DNA of 64,000 nt from Cerrena zonata (GCA_038087015.1 JASBNA010000001.1:930001-994000), one strand, 5' to 3'; counted from the first letter of the stretch, positions 1 through 12,370 are shown. The notes: a model not told the origin generated them from the letters alone. A program made the numbers and translations.

Positions 1-211
1 ACACTGTCAGTTGATCTCAACCGACCAATCGTGCTGGTCTTCCCGGAAGAGGGTGGTAGCCGTCGATGTGGCGGTTTCGAGTATCAGGCAGCACGTCTCC
101 CTCACATATTATGCAAGACTGCAACAGGCGGCTTTATAGCTGGAAACACTGTCTTTTGATCTCGACCAACCGATTGTACTGGTCTCCCCGGAAGAGGGTG
201 GTAGCCGTCAA
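1..211. repeat. Diverged direct repeat of about 68 bp at the left edge
   Basis: Bases 1-70 and 143-211 are two copies of one segment. Both contain ACTGTC near the start, a GATCTC(A/G)ACC(G/A)ACC core, and an identical stretch CCGGAAGAGGGTGGTAGCCG near the end, with about ten mismatches in between. Read as LS-x-DL and onward in one frame, both encode P-I-V-L-V followed by P-E-E-G-G-S-R. A third, much weaker copy at about 661-720 encodes a similar D-P-P-E-D-V-G-G-S pattern. The first and third copies directly follow a CAG, so they may be duplicated exons of one gene. The repeat itself is seen directly; the exon reading is inference. Confidence 0.6.
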
Positions 212-612
212 TGAGGAAGCTCTGGGCATCACGCAGTACTCTCGTACAAAACAATTTGCACTTCCAAATGTGTCATTACAAGATGTTTTTGCAATACAAA
301 ACTACTCTACATCATGTTACTCCCTGAAAAGCAAAGCTTGGGGATGGATTGCGTATCAATCGTTCAGATGTACCTACAAATAGGGGTCTGGATTCTGCAC
401 AAGCGCCGGCGACAACGCTCTTGCGGCCAACTATGAAAGGGCCCCTATGAAACAAAGAAGATTGCAGGATCTATAATGGGATGATAACGACGTTTAGGCA
501 ATCTGCCCCCCTCGGCAGCCCAGACGCTTTACATGTCTAGAGTGGCACGTACTACATCACCTACATTCAAATGTTGTGAGATGCCCACAGCGGAGTCAAT
601 AACCACAATAAG

Positions 613-1128
613 GTGCATAGAACTGTGTATACATACCTTCGACAGCAGATTATACAAACAGTTCGACTCCCGCTACTGGCACTTCGCTTGGATCCCCCCG
701 AAGACGTGGGGGGCTCACCGAGAGCTCATGCATCATGCTTCCGTGAAAATCTCAATGTCAAAACGCCTAGTAATCACTGCCAAGCCCCGACATGTCTGCT
801 TATTGGAGGTCACCCACTGTCAATAGCACATCTCCACATCAGTGGTGTCAAGAGAGTGTGGAGTCAGCCGCTTCTGTTGAAGAGACAGGGAGTATTGGAA
901 GATGAGATACATGTCCCGTTTGAATGCGACTCAGACCGCCGACTATGTGACCTGAGAGTGATCTATAAAGAGACAAGGGAATGCCTTCTAGCAATTGATC
1001 GGAATACCGAATACCGAGATCAACAAGAGGCAGCTGTGATACGTGCGTTAGCACATCGAGAAGGAATACCGGCCCTAGCAAAACTAATCGGCGACGTTTT
1101 CAATGCCTCGATCATTCTGAAGCGCTGA
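613..1128 (+). CDS. Unrecognised open frame, possible last exon of a decayed or edge-truncated gene
   Basis: This is an open frame of up to 171 codons ending at 1128. I recognise no family. The first 17 codons may belong to an intron, because a CAG acceptor-like site at about 658-660 precedes the stretch that resembles the edge repeats. The C-terminal half is charged and looks more protein-like than chance, with helices of the type EYRDQQEAAVIRALAHREG. There is no neighbouring partner gene. It could be a remnant of a repetitive gene starting left of the window, or a chance open frame. Confidence 0.25.
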   Translation: MHRTVYTYLRQQIIQTVRLPLLALRLDPPEDVGGSPRAHASCFRENLNVKTPSNHCQAPTCLLIGGHPLSIAHLHISGVKRVWSQPLLLKRQGVLEDEIHVPFECDSDRRLCDLRVIYKETRECLLAIDRNTEYRDQQEAAVIRALAHREGIPALAKLIGDVFNASIILKR

Positions 1129-3539
1129 TTATAAGGAGCCTGGAGCAGTACCTCGAGCTGAACGAATATTGGAACTCTTGACGGCAGGCTATTTGCGGTA
1201 TGTTACAGGACGGTATACAGTCATAAACTGTACAACTTACGTACCATCACGCTAGTCTACGGACGATGCACCTTGCGTTTGACACTTACCTGGAGGTGGA
1301 TTCCATGTTGAAACATGCTTTTCTCGTCTCAAAAGGTTTCTCCCACAGGGTTTTCCTAGAGTACGAGTTTTTAATGCGTTTCCTCAAAACACATGGGAGG
1401 GGTTGAGGAGCGGCTTGATCTATTAGTGATATTTTTCCCACTGGGTTTTGCTATGGATTGAGTTTCTCTGAGATCTCACCAGAGAAAGGATAGTGTCAAC
1501 ACGAGGGATGGGTAGAGTGGTACGGGGGACTGGGTGTGCCTATCTAAGTAGCTATCGTAGTCGTGTGTAATTGTAGACCTTAACGCGGGTATCTGCAGTT
1601 ATATTGCGGCTGAAACAATACACTCACTCACTCACTCATTTCCCCCACCTCAAACCTTCTCACCCCACCCAGACCCCTTGGTCCGTCGCAACCCTCGATC
1701 AAACAGGGTGCCGTTAACTGCTATATGAGTAGCAATTTGACATTTAACCTTCTGGAAACCCGGGAGATTGCCTATTTGCTGTGTATATACAACTTGTCAC
1801 TCGCATCACAGGGGCGTACATATGTGCACACAACCTCTTGTCAGGAACATCTCAGGGTCGACCTTGGCCAATACCTCCTCTTGGTGCTAAGCCATATAGG
1901 AGATACTTGGCTTCGAGTCCACAGGGCCCCTTCAATTAAGAAGTTTCACTTCTAGTCGTGTGTTGTCGTTTTAAACTTTCCTTCCATACCTTACCATAAG
2001 GAGGTGTTGATGATCGGGGTATTGAAGTTGAGAACGTACGTCATGACAGGTCTCGAACCCGAGACAAACTGACTGTAGGTGCTACCCCTTACATATTCGT
2101 CTCTCCTGCTGCACTGCAACAATAATGATAGGGGACCTCGATAAGGCTGTACTCTGAACTAGAAGTACTCGATCCTTACGGTCACCGGAACCTTCGGAGA
2201 TTCGGACCCCAGAGTCAAAGTCTCCCGTGCTATTCGCTTGATGTTGATCATGATGACTGACGATATAGCAAATCGTTGACATAGCTGACAGACAGCCGCC
2301 TACATGAGTCTGTGGACGCTCTTGCAATTGGAATTTTAGATACGCTGAACAGGGTTCTCATTGTACTTGTGCGGTTAACTTTGTTGTTGGGCTGAAGATA
2401 TGCCGTACTAGGAGTCCATTGGTCAGGCTGCCGTAGTCGGCAATAGAAGAAAAGAAAAGGAGACTTGTCAATCGAGAGAGGTCCAAGCGTTCAAGTTCCG
2501 GGTATGGACTTTGAAAAACCGGCCACGGAGTAATGCCGAGCGTTGAGCCATTGAGCCAAGTGGTCGAACAAAAAAAGGAGGAAGGGTACGCCACTAACAA
2601 TAGGACGTCGGAGAGACGTAAATAAACGTGTATCACGATGTTCGCGTCGATACTGTTTCAAGCAAGGAAGTAACCTTCGCTAGGGCGGGATGATGGAGCA
2701 ACTGTCTTTCACCTAGAGGTATGTGAAGGTGACAGCGACTTGAGATCGGTTAGCAGGAGGAGCGAAACAGAAATAGGACAACGTGTTTACGATAACAACT
2801 GGTCACTGGGCCAACTGGACGGACAGAAACAAGGAGTGAGTGTTATATGTTTAGATCAATTGCTTTGATTAAACAAGTGAAGAACCGGCTAAAAAAGCCC
2901 ATAGGCCAGGAAGAGGCGTGTGGCAGTCTAGCAATGACTGGGTTGCTGTGCACTAGAGTAGATTGGTATCCTCCTGGATCCTCGTGAGCAGTTGAAGATT
3001 GACATCGATTACGGAGGATACGAGGAACGGTTGTGTTCTGTAGACGGCCTCATGCAGCCTCAGCCCGTTAGGGTATATACATTGCCCCTGGCGTTCCGAT
3101 GAGTGTTCGGCACTCGGAGGGAAGAAAAGACAAAAAGAGGGCAGCTTCGTTGTGGGTGTCAAGTATCTGGAGTGCGGCTAGAAGACGGCAGCGATGGGGA
3201 TACTTGAGATTGCAGCCTGAAGGCAGACGTTGGGGAATGTAAATGCTGAAATTGATGGTATTCGCGGCAACCAGGAGAAGAGCTTTCGGCATTGGTCGGC
3301 AGAAGGATGGTTTAACCAGATATAGGAGAAGCATAGCCGAAAGCGGCAGGTGAGGAGGATTGTGGTTGGTCCAACGTCTGGCTGCCTCTCCCTCTCCTTT
3401 TGCTTGCTCCCGGCCTGTCACCCCCGTACCCGATCGCCTCTCCGATCCTCAACAAACATTTCTTTTTAAATATCATGCCTCTCCTTCCTCGCTACCCTGT
3501 GGCCTCCTCCCTCCCCATACCTCCCATCCTCGCCCCGTC
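1129..3539. other. Intergenic stretch, no gene supported
   Basis: I see no gene in this 2.4 kb. Open frames on both strands are short, lack splice-linked partners and show no recognisable domain. A CACT microsatellite lies at 1621-1639. A T-arm-like sequence at about 2045-2065 lacks the rest of a tRNA. The last 150 bases are pyrimidine-rich (CTCC runs) and form the probable promoter and 5' leader of the chitin deacetylase gene. Confidence 0.5.
1621..1639. repeat. CACT tetranucleotide microsatellite
   Basis: Four tandem CACT units followed by a partial unit are visible, next to a C-rich stretch. No function is implied. Confidence 0.8.
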
Positions 3540-5135
3540 ATGGCATCCCCTTTCGCTCGTCTGCTCGCCCTCGCCGTCCTCTTCACCTCCGTCTATTCCG
3601 CCACCATCGCCCACAAGCAGCACGACGACCATGACCATGCCCCGCTGAACAGACGTCTGCCGTCTACTTGGTACCAAGCAGACGATCACCCTGTCCACCA
3701 GCTTTTCAAGCGGGGTCCATCCACAGACGGCGCGGTATACGCCCAAGTGGGTTCTTCCAGTATGTTCTCCGTGTCTTCATTCCGTACGCATATATTCACA
3801 ATATCCCACCTAACAGCATGGGCCGCCGCTTATCCTAGGTCCACGCCTGACCCAACCCAATTGCCACAAGCATGGGTGGACGCCCTGAATGATGCTGTCT
3901 CCTCTGGCAAAATCCCATCGTTTGGTCCGTCCAAAGCGACGGGAGGCAATCCCATGTATCCGGGCGCGGACCCCAGCAGCGACACTATCTGCTCGACGAC
4001 TTACAAATGTCGTAAAAACCCAGACAACATTTACGACGCACCCGACGGCTTGCTGGGCGTCAGCTTTGACGACGGCCCCTTGCCGGTGCGTTTGATAGAC
4101 ATATCACGATGAAAACCTTGTAACTCACAAGCTTCCGCAGACCTCGGACAAACTTTATGACTTCCTCAAGGCAAACAACCAACCGGCGACACATTTCTTC
4201 ATAGGCGTCAACATTCTAAACAACCCTAATGAATTCAACAGGGCGTTCAGCGAGTTGCAGAGTGAGTGACTATATGCGGTTCAAACTCCAGCTTTCGATA
4301 CTCATTTCATGTGATAACAGATGATATTGCCGTACACACCTGGACACATCCCTACATGACCACCTTGGACAACCTAGGCGTCCTCGGACAACTCGGCTGG
4401 ACAATGGAGATAATTCACAACTCGACGGGCGGTCGGCTTCCCAAATACTGGCGTCCACCATTCGGCGACTCCGACAACCGTGTCAACGCCATTGCCAGTG
4501 AGGTATTTGGGCTTACTACAGTCATCTGGAACCAAGAGTAAGTCCCGTCCCGCTCAATCTCCTATCGCATCAAATTTAGAGTCTAATTGTTATCTTTCCT
4601 TTTCCCCTTCAGCACCGAAGATTGGAGTTTGACCAGTGGTGGAACGACACCGCAAAAGGTCAATGCCTCGATGACTCAGTGGCTTACTGGTCCCAAGTCG
4701 CCCGGTCTTATCATCTTGGAACATGAACTTTCCGATCAGTCCGTTCAAGCTTTCATTGATGCTTACCCTGTGATGAAGCAGAACGGTTGGAACACTGTTA
4801 GTGTGGGTCAGATCGATGGGGAATCTGCCTATGTGAACTCTCCCAGCTCGACCGGGAATGTCACACCCATGGGTATTGTTCTCAGCTCACACAACGGAAC
4901 CGACCCCGACGCGTCCTCCAGCCAAAGTCCTTCGGGATCGAGTTCGGCTGCTACACCTTCGTCTTCGGGATCTTCACGGTCTTCCACAACATCCTCCTCC
5001 AGCGTATCCCCCTCCAGCACAGGAGCTATCCAAAACAATGCAGCGTTATCTATGGCTCGTCCCGCAAGTTGGCAACTCGTGTCTCTACTCGCGAGTTGCC
5101 CCCTCATGATGTTGTCGACGCTCGTAATGATCTAA
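3540..5135 (+). CDS. Chitin deacetylase (NodB/CE4 family), secreted, probably GPI-anchored
   Basis: The enzyme removes acetyl groups from chitin at the cell wall to make chitosan. Proposed exons are 3540-3759, 3817-4085, 4141-4261, 4321-4537 and 4613-5135, giving 449 aa. The start at 3540 begins a clear signal peptide ([21 protein letters not shown]). A middle part typical of basidiomycete family members contains [16 protein letters not shown]. NodB motifs follow in order: SFDDGP (metal-binding Asp pair), HTWTHP (two metal His), RPPFGDSD, and later ILEHEL with the conserved His. The tail is a Ser/Thr-rich linker followed by a C-terminal hydrophobic segment ending in LVMI, as expected for a GPI signal. 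All phases agree across the five exons. No catalytic residue appears missing. The gene stands alone, with no linked wall genes except the small CBM-like gene near 32.3 kb. Confidence 0.93.
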
Positions 5136-6507
5136 TGTGTCCTTTCGCCCTCGCCTCTTTTACTCCTCGTAGATGTTAGATTCATGGATGATGTTACCGC
5201 TCCCCTTTACTCTCACGGACAACCTCGGACGCTTTGTTGATGTTAATACCTATTCGTTGCATACTACTTTGCAGTGTCACTACTACACTATACTACACAC
5301 TACTATCCCTTTCCCTCCTATCCCACCGTCCTCATCCCCGGTCATCACGATCCTGTAATTGTTTTACAGTATGGTATGACTGGTGGGTTACTATCTCCTT
5401 CCCGATATTATCTACATACCACCCCACGGACAGTTTTCTTGCATGCATGTCTCTTCTCAGTTTGTTGACGACCTCTTTTTACGTTGATACTGTTCACGAT
5501 CGAACTCTGTCGAACTTGTAATACTGTCTCCTATCTTTTCCTCTCACTACCTGCTTCGTCTGTGTAGTAGCTTGGGCTGTTGAATAAAACTTACATACGT
5601 CTCTTTCGGATATGAAAAGGGTATATTAACATGTGCCATACGCAAGAATGAAAGTTAGGACGAAACATGACATCGACATCTAGATGCAGAAGTTCCATCA
5701 TTCCAGTCAACTCAAGTACGAGATTGGATCCGTGTATTTCTTTGTAGGTCCCATGCCCAGCGAAAGCAGCCCTGATGCTTGGAAAAGTTCGAAGCATACC
5801 GAGGGTTGGCATAACGTAACCCCCAAGCGCATCACAACGTGAAATCTCGGCACGAATATCGAATTCAACGAGGGCAGGTGACTCAAAAAAAAAAATTCAA
5901 TTGAGTGAGGTGGAAAGGTAAGAGCAAGTACATACAACGATTGTATACGTGTCATGAAAATGAAATGAAGACGTTAAATAAGGCGAAGGTTTTGGATCAT
6001 CGCATCGTGGAATATTCGTTAAGAGTTCATGAAAGGAAAGTACTGATGACAAGGAAGTCTGAGGCTGACGACTGGGTGATTCCACGAGAGAATGTCCGAG
6101 TCGATAGTTAGTCGATAATGAGTGTACCGTTGTACGAGTGTACCTGGAGCAAGGAGCTGGGTGAAGGAAGAAGGGAACTCGGAAGGGGAAGTGAGACGTA
6201 ATGAGATGGAGTGGAGGGGGATATGGTCAGGGAATGGTCAGCCCTACGTTCAGCAGGTAATAAGAGAAAGTCCGCTGGAGAGGGAGTGGCAGAATATTAT
6301 TCCTGAGGGAAAATGCAAATATTAAAGCACGGATCAGGAAATGAACCAAAAGAGAAGGGGGTTCCGCACGTAGGGGTAACGCATGAAAGCAATGGAAGAT
6401 GAGTGGGAAACTGAGAAAGCAGACCAAATAACGAAGTCAATCTATCCAACGAAATCCGAACAAAGTGTACTCAAAAGGGAAAAGAAATGATCGAGAAGCA
6501 TCAGTGT
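5136..6507. other. Intergenic 3' region, no gene supported
   Basis: The first 400 bases are T- and CT-rich and are probably the 3' UTR and termination region of the chitin deacetylase gene. From about 5880 to 6480 the plus strand becomes purine-rich (GGAAGAAGGGAA-like runs) with short open frames on both strands that resemble nothing known. It lies between two convergent genes, so 3' UTRs are expected here. Confidence 0.5.
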
Positions 6508-9155
6508 TCACAGTATACTGGGCCACTTCAACTTCAAACCTTCCAACCACCTCATATAGAGCAACTCCGCGATCGGTGACTTTCTCGCTTGTGCTTCCTC
6601 ATTCGTTGACGCTGCAGGTGAGCCCGAAGACGAACTAGATGGTAATCCTGAGATTTCTTCCTCTTCGGTGACGACTAGCCCTCTAGCTGTCATTTCGCTC
6701 CGGCGGATGATCCGTTTGTGGGGGAAGAGACTTTTAGAGGTTTGGACATGTTGACGGATTTGAGGGTTACTGCAAGATGGCAAGAGATGTTAGATCTACA
6801 TATGTGACAAAACGAGGGGAGATAGACGTACTCGTTGATACCAGCGAGGATATCAAGGATGATGTTGTATGCAAGTTCCGGATTGACATCTCGGAGTTCT
6901 GTGAACCCTCTCGACACCATACTCAGCGACTCGATCTCACGAGCGTCCATATCATCCCTCGTTGCCTATTGATCGAGTATCAGTTAGCGTTCATATTCAA
7001 AATAGACGAAGTGCAAAAATAGATCGAGAAAGTATGTCCTCGACGCGGGAGCGAAGTGGGAAATACCATGATAGGATACAAGGGAGAAGAAAATACGTCA
7101 TGCGTAGCAAGGCGCAGCGAAAAGACAGGCACGACAATTTAGGGTTATACCCCAAAAGCATGAAGCGGAAAACATAACCGTAAAATCCACATGAGACACG
7201 TACCCTTTCGAATATAGGTAGCACCACGTCATCTATCATCGACTTTCCTGCTTTCGCCATCTCACTTGCACCTCTCTTATGTGCTTTTCCACTTCCACTC
7301 GATCCTCCAATCCCAGGCGACGTCGGGGAGCTAGGTGAGCTTTCACTCCCTTCTTTGCCTCTCAGACTTCCTACATATTCAGAGGATAGCTTTAACGACC
7401 TAATAGTGTCCACCTTCTTCACTGGTCGTATCGTATCGACCCCGGTACCCAAATCCGCCACTCCCAGTACTGTACCAGTGAGGACGTTATTTCGAGCGGC
7501 ATAAGAGGACCGTCGCGACGACCGTACAGAGGCGGTATACGCAGGGGGTAATTCGGCTGTATCTGCTGAAGGACCCTGAGGAGGCGTAGAAGGTTCAATT
7601 GAACCATCAGTCTCGGCTGACGCAGTCTCGGCAAGTAGCTCAGGGATATCTCTCTCTTTCGCAGGCGAGCCCGAGAATGAGCGAATAACTACCGTTGAAT
7701 GCCCAGCTTGAGCATTCATTGCGATTCCACTACTCGCTAAATCGCTCCCTTTGGTCGCAGCGCTCGTGTCCACTGATTCGGGTACATCGTAAAGCGACCG
7801 TTCTTCATTATAATCTTCCTCTGAGGTGAGTTCCGCTAGATCTTTCGCCATACTTCTGAATGAACCCATGGCAGAGGTTGTTCTAACGGTGTCGAAGTTC
7901 CAGTCGCTACGAAGAGTGCCATCCCAGGCCCCGCTGTTTCGTACAGTGGCCTGATACATTTGAGGTGCACGCCCTGGGGAGCGTGCTCGGTACTCTTGGT
8001 ATCGCTCGGTGAGTTCGGTGAGGTAGGAAGTTTTACGTGCAGATTTGATGAACTTGTGTTGAAGGAGTTGCTTTGTTGTAGGTCGCTGCAATCCCAAGAA
8101 TGCAATCAGAAACATGAATAGTAGGAGTGGTATGGACAGCAGCATACCTGCTGAGGATCTTTCGTCAAGCACAGCGACACGAACTCCTTGAAAGCAGAGG
8201 TAAACGCTCCCTCCAACACAGGGGGTTTCGCCTTGGGGATCAAGAACAGCACTCTCATGGGATGATACTCAGCTAACGGCGGTTCACCCTTCGCCATCTC
8301 GATCGCTGTAATGCCCAAACTCCAAATATCCGCCTTCGCATCATAGCCAGCCTGTCTAATGACCTCTGGTGCCATCCAGAACGGCGTTCCGACAAATGTA
8401 TGCCTCAACGTGCTCGTTAACTGAGCCGCCACACCGAAATCTGCCAGCTTGACTTTGCCTGAAGCGGATAAGAGGATGTTCGCCGCTTTGATATCACGGT
8501 GAATTGTCCCTTCGCTGTGGAGGTAGTCCAAACCCAATAGGAGTTCGCGACAGATAACAGCTATGTGGGCCTCGGAGAAAACTCCGGGCTTGAGGAGATC
8601 AAGGCACGAGCCACCTGCGAGGTACTCCATGACGATCCAGAGTTTGTAGGAGACGACGAAGGAGCCGTAGTACCTGGTAACGTATTCCGAGTCGCACTGG
8701 GCGAGGTTGGCGATTTCCTGTTGTATCTCTGAGATGTCATCGTCCGAGTCTTCGAGATCTGTGAAGGGAAAGAAGATAGTGGAGTGGCAGTGTCCGAGTC
8801 AGTAAGGTACCATGAAGGTGGAGCAACAAGTGAAGAGGAAGCGAAAGACAATCTGGAATACGATGAGAAAGGTACACACGGACGTACCGATTTGTTTGAT
8901 GGCCACTATTTGCTTGCTCTCATTATGCATTGCTTTATATACAGTTCCAAAACTTCCTGTTCCGAGTTTCTCCAAGAGGGTGTACTGGCTAGCAGGGTTA
9001 CTGCTGGGTATCGGGTATGGCTCATTTGTACGAGGTTTAGGTTCAGCTTGCTGTGGAATAGGGGAAAGAGAAGGGGATCGTGTCAGTGCTCTGTGCTGCA
9101 TGTCGTGAACATTCTCAGATCGACTGGGTCTCTTTAAGAGTTTTGAGCCAGCCAT
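6508..9155 (-). CDS. nak1: Germinal-centre (Ste20-like) protein kinase, Nak1/Kic1 type
   Basis: This Ser/Thr kinase of the RAM/MOR morphogenesis network activates the NDR kinase Cbk1/Orb6. Exons on the minus strand are 9155-8888, 8758-8148, 8085-7204, 6965-6832 and 6769-6508 (718 aa, all phases consistent). The kinase domain spans about residues 58-310. It has the glycine loop GTGSFG, lysine in VAIK, HRD in [13 protein letters not shown] in [10 protein letters not shown], the activation segment [12 protein letters not shown], and [17 protein letters not shown], which is typical of GCK-III kinases. A Ser/Pro-rich linker follows. The conserved fungal C-terminal block is rebuilt by joining FERV to [12 protein letters not shown] and [10 protein letters not shown]. 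The other RAM kinase, Cbk1, is at about 34-36 kb. The 238-nt intron before exon 4 is unusually long and open in frame. GCK-III rather than PAK identity is secure, since no PBD/CRIB or PH domain is seen. Confidence 0.92.
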
Positions 9156-10424
9156 AATGTCTGATTGTCTAAGGCGTTATCGTGCGGAAAGGGACCGAGG
9201 ACGGTGAAGAGAGAGAGAAGGGATGACGATCGAGAGAGACAGGAACCTAGGAACGCTTAGACAGACTGTCTCACCTCGGTCGTCCCGTCGCGAACGGCCG
9301 TAGAGACAGAGGCAGCTGAATGGGAGCCAGGCCGTCTGCACGAGCTGGCTAGACTAGCAGCACACGTGGGAGGGAGAGCCCCACTACTAAACCCAGGATG
9401 CATATGAGAGCAATCCATGCGTCAGTGCGGATATGATGAACGTTTGGGAGGCCCCAATAGCCATTTTCCGCACGATAACCTCCGTCTCTGCTTCTATTCT
9501 GCTAGGATGCGATACAGATCAAACACGAGAAGATCAACTGACCATGGTAAATTCCCGGGTGGTCGTCAGGGTTTGATTCGTGATCGTTAAGCTTTTTTCT
9601 TTCGTTACGGGTGTTCGTTAAGTTATTTCTCTAGGGAAAAAAGGTCGTGGTTTGAGTGGGTATCAGAGACAGAGACGTGAATGCGAAGCAGAGCAGTAAG
9701 ACAGAGTTTTGTTTGAGAAAACGAAGAGAAAGAGAGAGGCTCGTGAGTCGAAGATGATCGCGAGGATGTCCGTGCCGGGTGTTGGATGCCGGCGACGGGG
9801 AATATATAAGCTCGGGCTACTGTATTACGGTGAGAGCGAAAGAGAGAGGCTGGAGGAAAGGCGAGATGGTGGCGACTGGTGGTATAAGAGTGTTCGTGTG
9901 GAGGAAAAGATCAATTTGCCGCTATATCGAATGACGTCGAATTAGACCTTTGGCGATTGTCGAGCTTTCCAGCCTTTACGATGATTGAGCTCCTCGAAAA
10001 GACGATGGCCCGGGCTCTCTCACGAAGACAAAACAAGTGAAGACCAATTCCAGTCCTCTGAAGCGGTACCATCTCGAAGCCATCCTTTCTGGGAAGCCGC
10101 ATACCTTCTCAAAACTCCGAATTCAAATTCCCAAATTCTTAATACAGAGGATAAAATGCAACATTTCACATTACACCCGCATGGGAAGTAAAAACCCACG
10201 CACAACAACTCCACTAAGCAGACCAATGCACTGAATCATATGCTTACTCGGTTAGGTCAACAGGCCTCAAAATCTGAACGATGCAATGCTGTCCTTTTCT
10301 GCGAATGCGGCATAACATATGGACATGTCGGCTTGGTGTGGATGTATAGCATACAAAATGAAAGACAATGATGAGACAACGTAGCCATCTCCGTCACTAG
10401 AAGGTAAGGAAAAGCATAACTCGC
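9156..10424. other. Upstream region of the kinase gene, no second gene supported
   Basis: This 1.27 kb holds the leader and promoter of the minus-strand kinase gene and the 3' flank of the L35 gene. A TATA-like TATATAAG stands on the plus strand at about 9803, followed by purine-rich sequence, but no convincing plus-strand gene follows it. The open frames at 9709-9945 and 9985-10234 are low-complexity or lack any recognisable feature. Confidence 0.45.
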
Positions 10425-10972
10425 TTATGCCTTAACCGCGTACTTTCGCAGAGGGAAATGGATGTCCTTCTTGCGCTGCTTGAGCGTCTTGAGGGACGAC
10501 TCGTGCTAATAAATTGATTTGTAAGTTATTTGGCTGGACCTGCAAACTACAAGGAAGAGAGCGCACCTTGGTGAGGCGTCGGCGGATGGCACGGGTCTTC
10601 TTTACTCGGAGGTCGAGAGGGGTGTACTTCTTGCCCTTGTAGAGCTCGCGGAGGTTTTGTCTCTGCTTCTGGTTCATGACGGTAAGAACCCGAGCAATGG
10701 ACTTGCGGACAGTGTTACTATATGCAATAGATTAGAACATTTTGCAAGACATCGTAATGACTTAATACGCACATTTTGGTGAGTTTGGATGCCGATCCGC
10801 CAGCAATCTTTTGCACCCTCAATGACTGAAGCTCAGTCTTGAGCTCGACCAATTGTTTCGACAAGTCATTCTTAGACCTAATGAATTCAAACATGTGAGC
10901 TACGATCAATTTACAGTCTTACATGGACACGTACTTGGATTGGAGCTCGTACGCCTTAACCTTTCCGGGCAT
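10425..10972 (-). CDS. rpl35: 60S ribosomal protein L35 (uL29)
   Basis: This is a large-subunit protein at the exit of the polypeptide tunnel. Four minus-strand exons, 10972-10935, 10877-10773, 10717-10567 and 10505-10425, join to 124 aa, the normal length for eukaryotic L35. Landmarks in order are [18 protein letters not shown], the helix [40 protein letters not shown], the basic [20 protein letters not shown], and the basic end [16 protein letters not shown]. All intron phases fit. The short first exon ends in the codon for Lys13, as in many fungal ribosomal protein genes with 5'-located introns. No defect is visible. Confidence 0.97.
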
Positions 10973-11717
10973 TTTGATAGTGTCTATAGATCGAGGTTAG
11001 CTTAGCAGTTCAAAAGTGTAACAAAGGTCCCAGAGCTGCCAGAAACATTCGGAAAACGCAGAGGGTTGAGGCGGTAGCATTATCCGAGTCTCCTGGCGGC
11101 CCTCGAGGACGTCAACGAATAACATGGGGTCATAATCACCTTGAGGAGTGTCGTAGTCTTGATGCTCACCGGGCTCGGAGTGGGGAAAGATACCGTGGGT
11201 AAGTTTGGCGAGTACTATGTAGTTCTTCAGCCACCGGTGCTTGCCGAATGCAGTCGTCCCAAAATGGCAGGTCTAGATCGCGCCTGCCTTCGACTGTTAC
11301 GGAAGCACACGTTCATTTCCTCTCTCCTTGCTCTTCGTTCTCACCTCTGGTTCTCTGTGTTCTCTGGCATGGTCTCTGCTGGTTCTCTGTATGAATGCTC
11401 TCAAAAAACACTCCTGGAACGATGGAAATATTATCTGGTTGCTTGATCTGATCTATTTTACCCTGGCCCCAAGCTTCTCTATTACCATGAGGTGTCCGTA
11501 AGGCTCGCGATGATCTATCTAGGACTCCGGTCTACAACGAGGTCCTTAACTTGCACCCTCATATTCTCTACGTAAGTTATACCGTCCTGCGCACATACCC
11601 TTAGATCGTGCAACTCATGTCATATGTGGAACAGCTCGTTCATCTGCGGAGAAGGCCACTCCTCGAAAGTCCCAGAATTCAACTTCCGATCGAGATCAGG
11701 AACGAAACTAAGAATCG
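10973..11717. other. Promoter region between divergent genes
   Basis: This 745-bp stretch lies between the L35 gene (-) and the hypothetical gene at 11718 (+). A 101-codon open frame at 11141-11446 shows no family features and overlaps a likely ribosomal-protein promoter, so I do not call it a gene. The last 150 bases include a run encoding no conserved peptide in any frame. Confidence 0.45.
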
Positions 11718-12370
11718 ATGATACCGTCTTCCTCCTCTTCGACCTTCTCCTCGACTTTCCATACTCCTTACACCTTCCCACCTCCTGCAGAGACCGACCC
11801 CGCCAAACTGTTCCCTCACATCGATGAGGAAACTATGAGCGCCATCCTCCGACACGACCTCCCAGCTGCTGAATTATACAAACTAGATACCCGTCGCATC
11901 TCTGAATCTTCCTGGCACATCGTCAATTTTCCTGACAACCCCGTTTCCTTCCGATCGGTCCCTTCTGCTCACGAAATTTATCACAACTTGGATGCCTTGA
12001 TGGTCCCTCTCAACACTTATTTCTCGATTTTATCTATGCATGCTTTGGGGGATGGTCAACCGATCACGGTACCCCACTACTTCTTCAAGTATAGTAGCCA
12101 CTTGGTCAAGATCGCAGAACAGTACGAGTGGAGTGCCGTGCTGGTGTATCATTTTGCTTTCTTTGCAAGGAGGTGCACGGAGATGTTACACGGGGATTAC
12201 TCGGGTTGGGCAAAGATCGATGTGGACTTGATGGAAGAGATACTAATTCAACACCGCAAGGTATGTAACTATATTGGTGTTCATCCCGTGAATGTCGAAT
12301 AACATCTTGCCACACTTAGGCTAAACCGACTCAGGCCAAACCTAATCAGATGAAACCCAGGAAGAAATAA
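11718..12370 (+). CDS. Hypothetical protein, 197 aa, two exons
   Basis: I do not recognise this gene. Exons 11718-12260 and 12320-12370 join in phase 0 across a 59-nt GTATGT...TTAG intron. The protein opens with a Ser/Thr/Pro-rich segment, continues with an alpha-helical globular part (HNLDALMVPLNTYFSILSMH, then a segment rich in Tyr, Phe and His) and ends in a short lysine/proline tail (AKPTQAKPNQMKPRKK). There is no signal peptide or membrane helix. Its composition and well-formed intron argue for a real gene. The nearest gene upstream is L35, divergent. The function is unknown; a Gag-like domain was considered but nothing specific supports it. Confidence 0.6.

Noticed and set aside
2040..2100. 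Possible tRNA on the minus strand, with a GGTTCGAGACC B-box-like sequence
   Set aside because: A T-arm-like stem and loop can be drawn, but no A box, anticodon arm or acceptor stem fits at the right distance.
9803..9945. Orphan TATA box followed by a short plus-strand open frame
   Set aside because: TATATAAG is present, but the frame after it is Arg/Glu-rich low complexity, with no stop-to-intron structure and no downstream gene on that strand.
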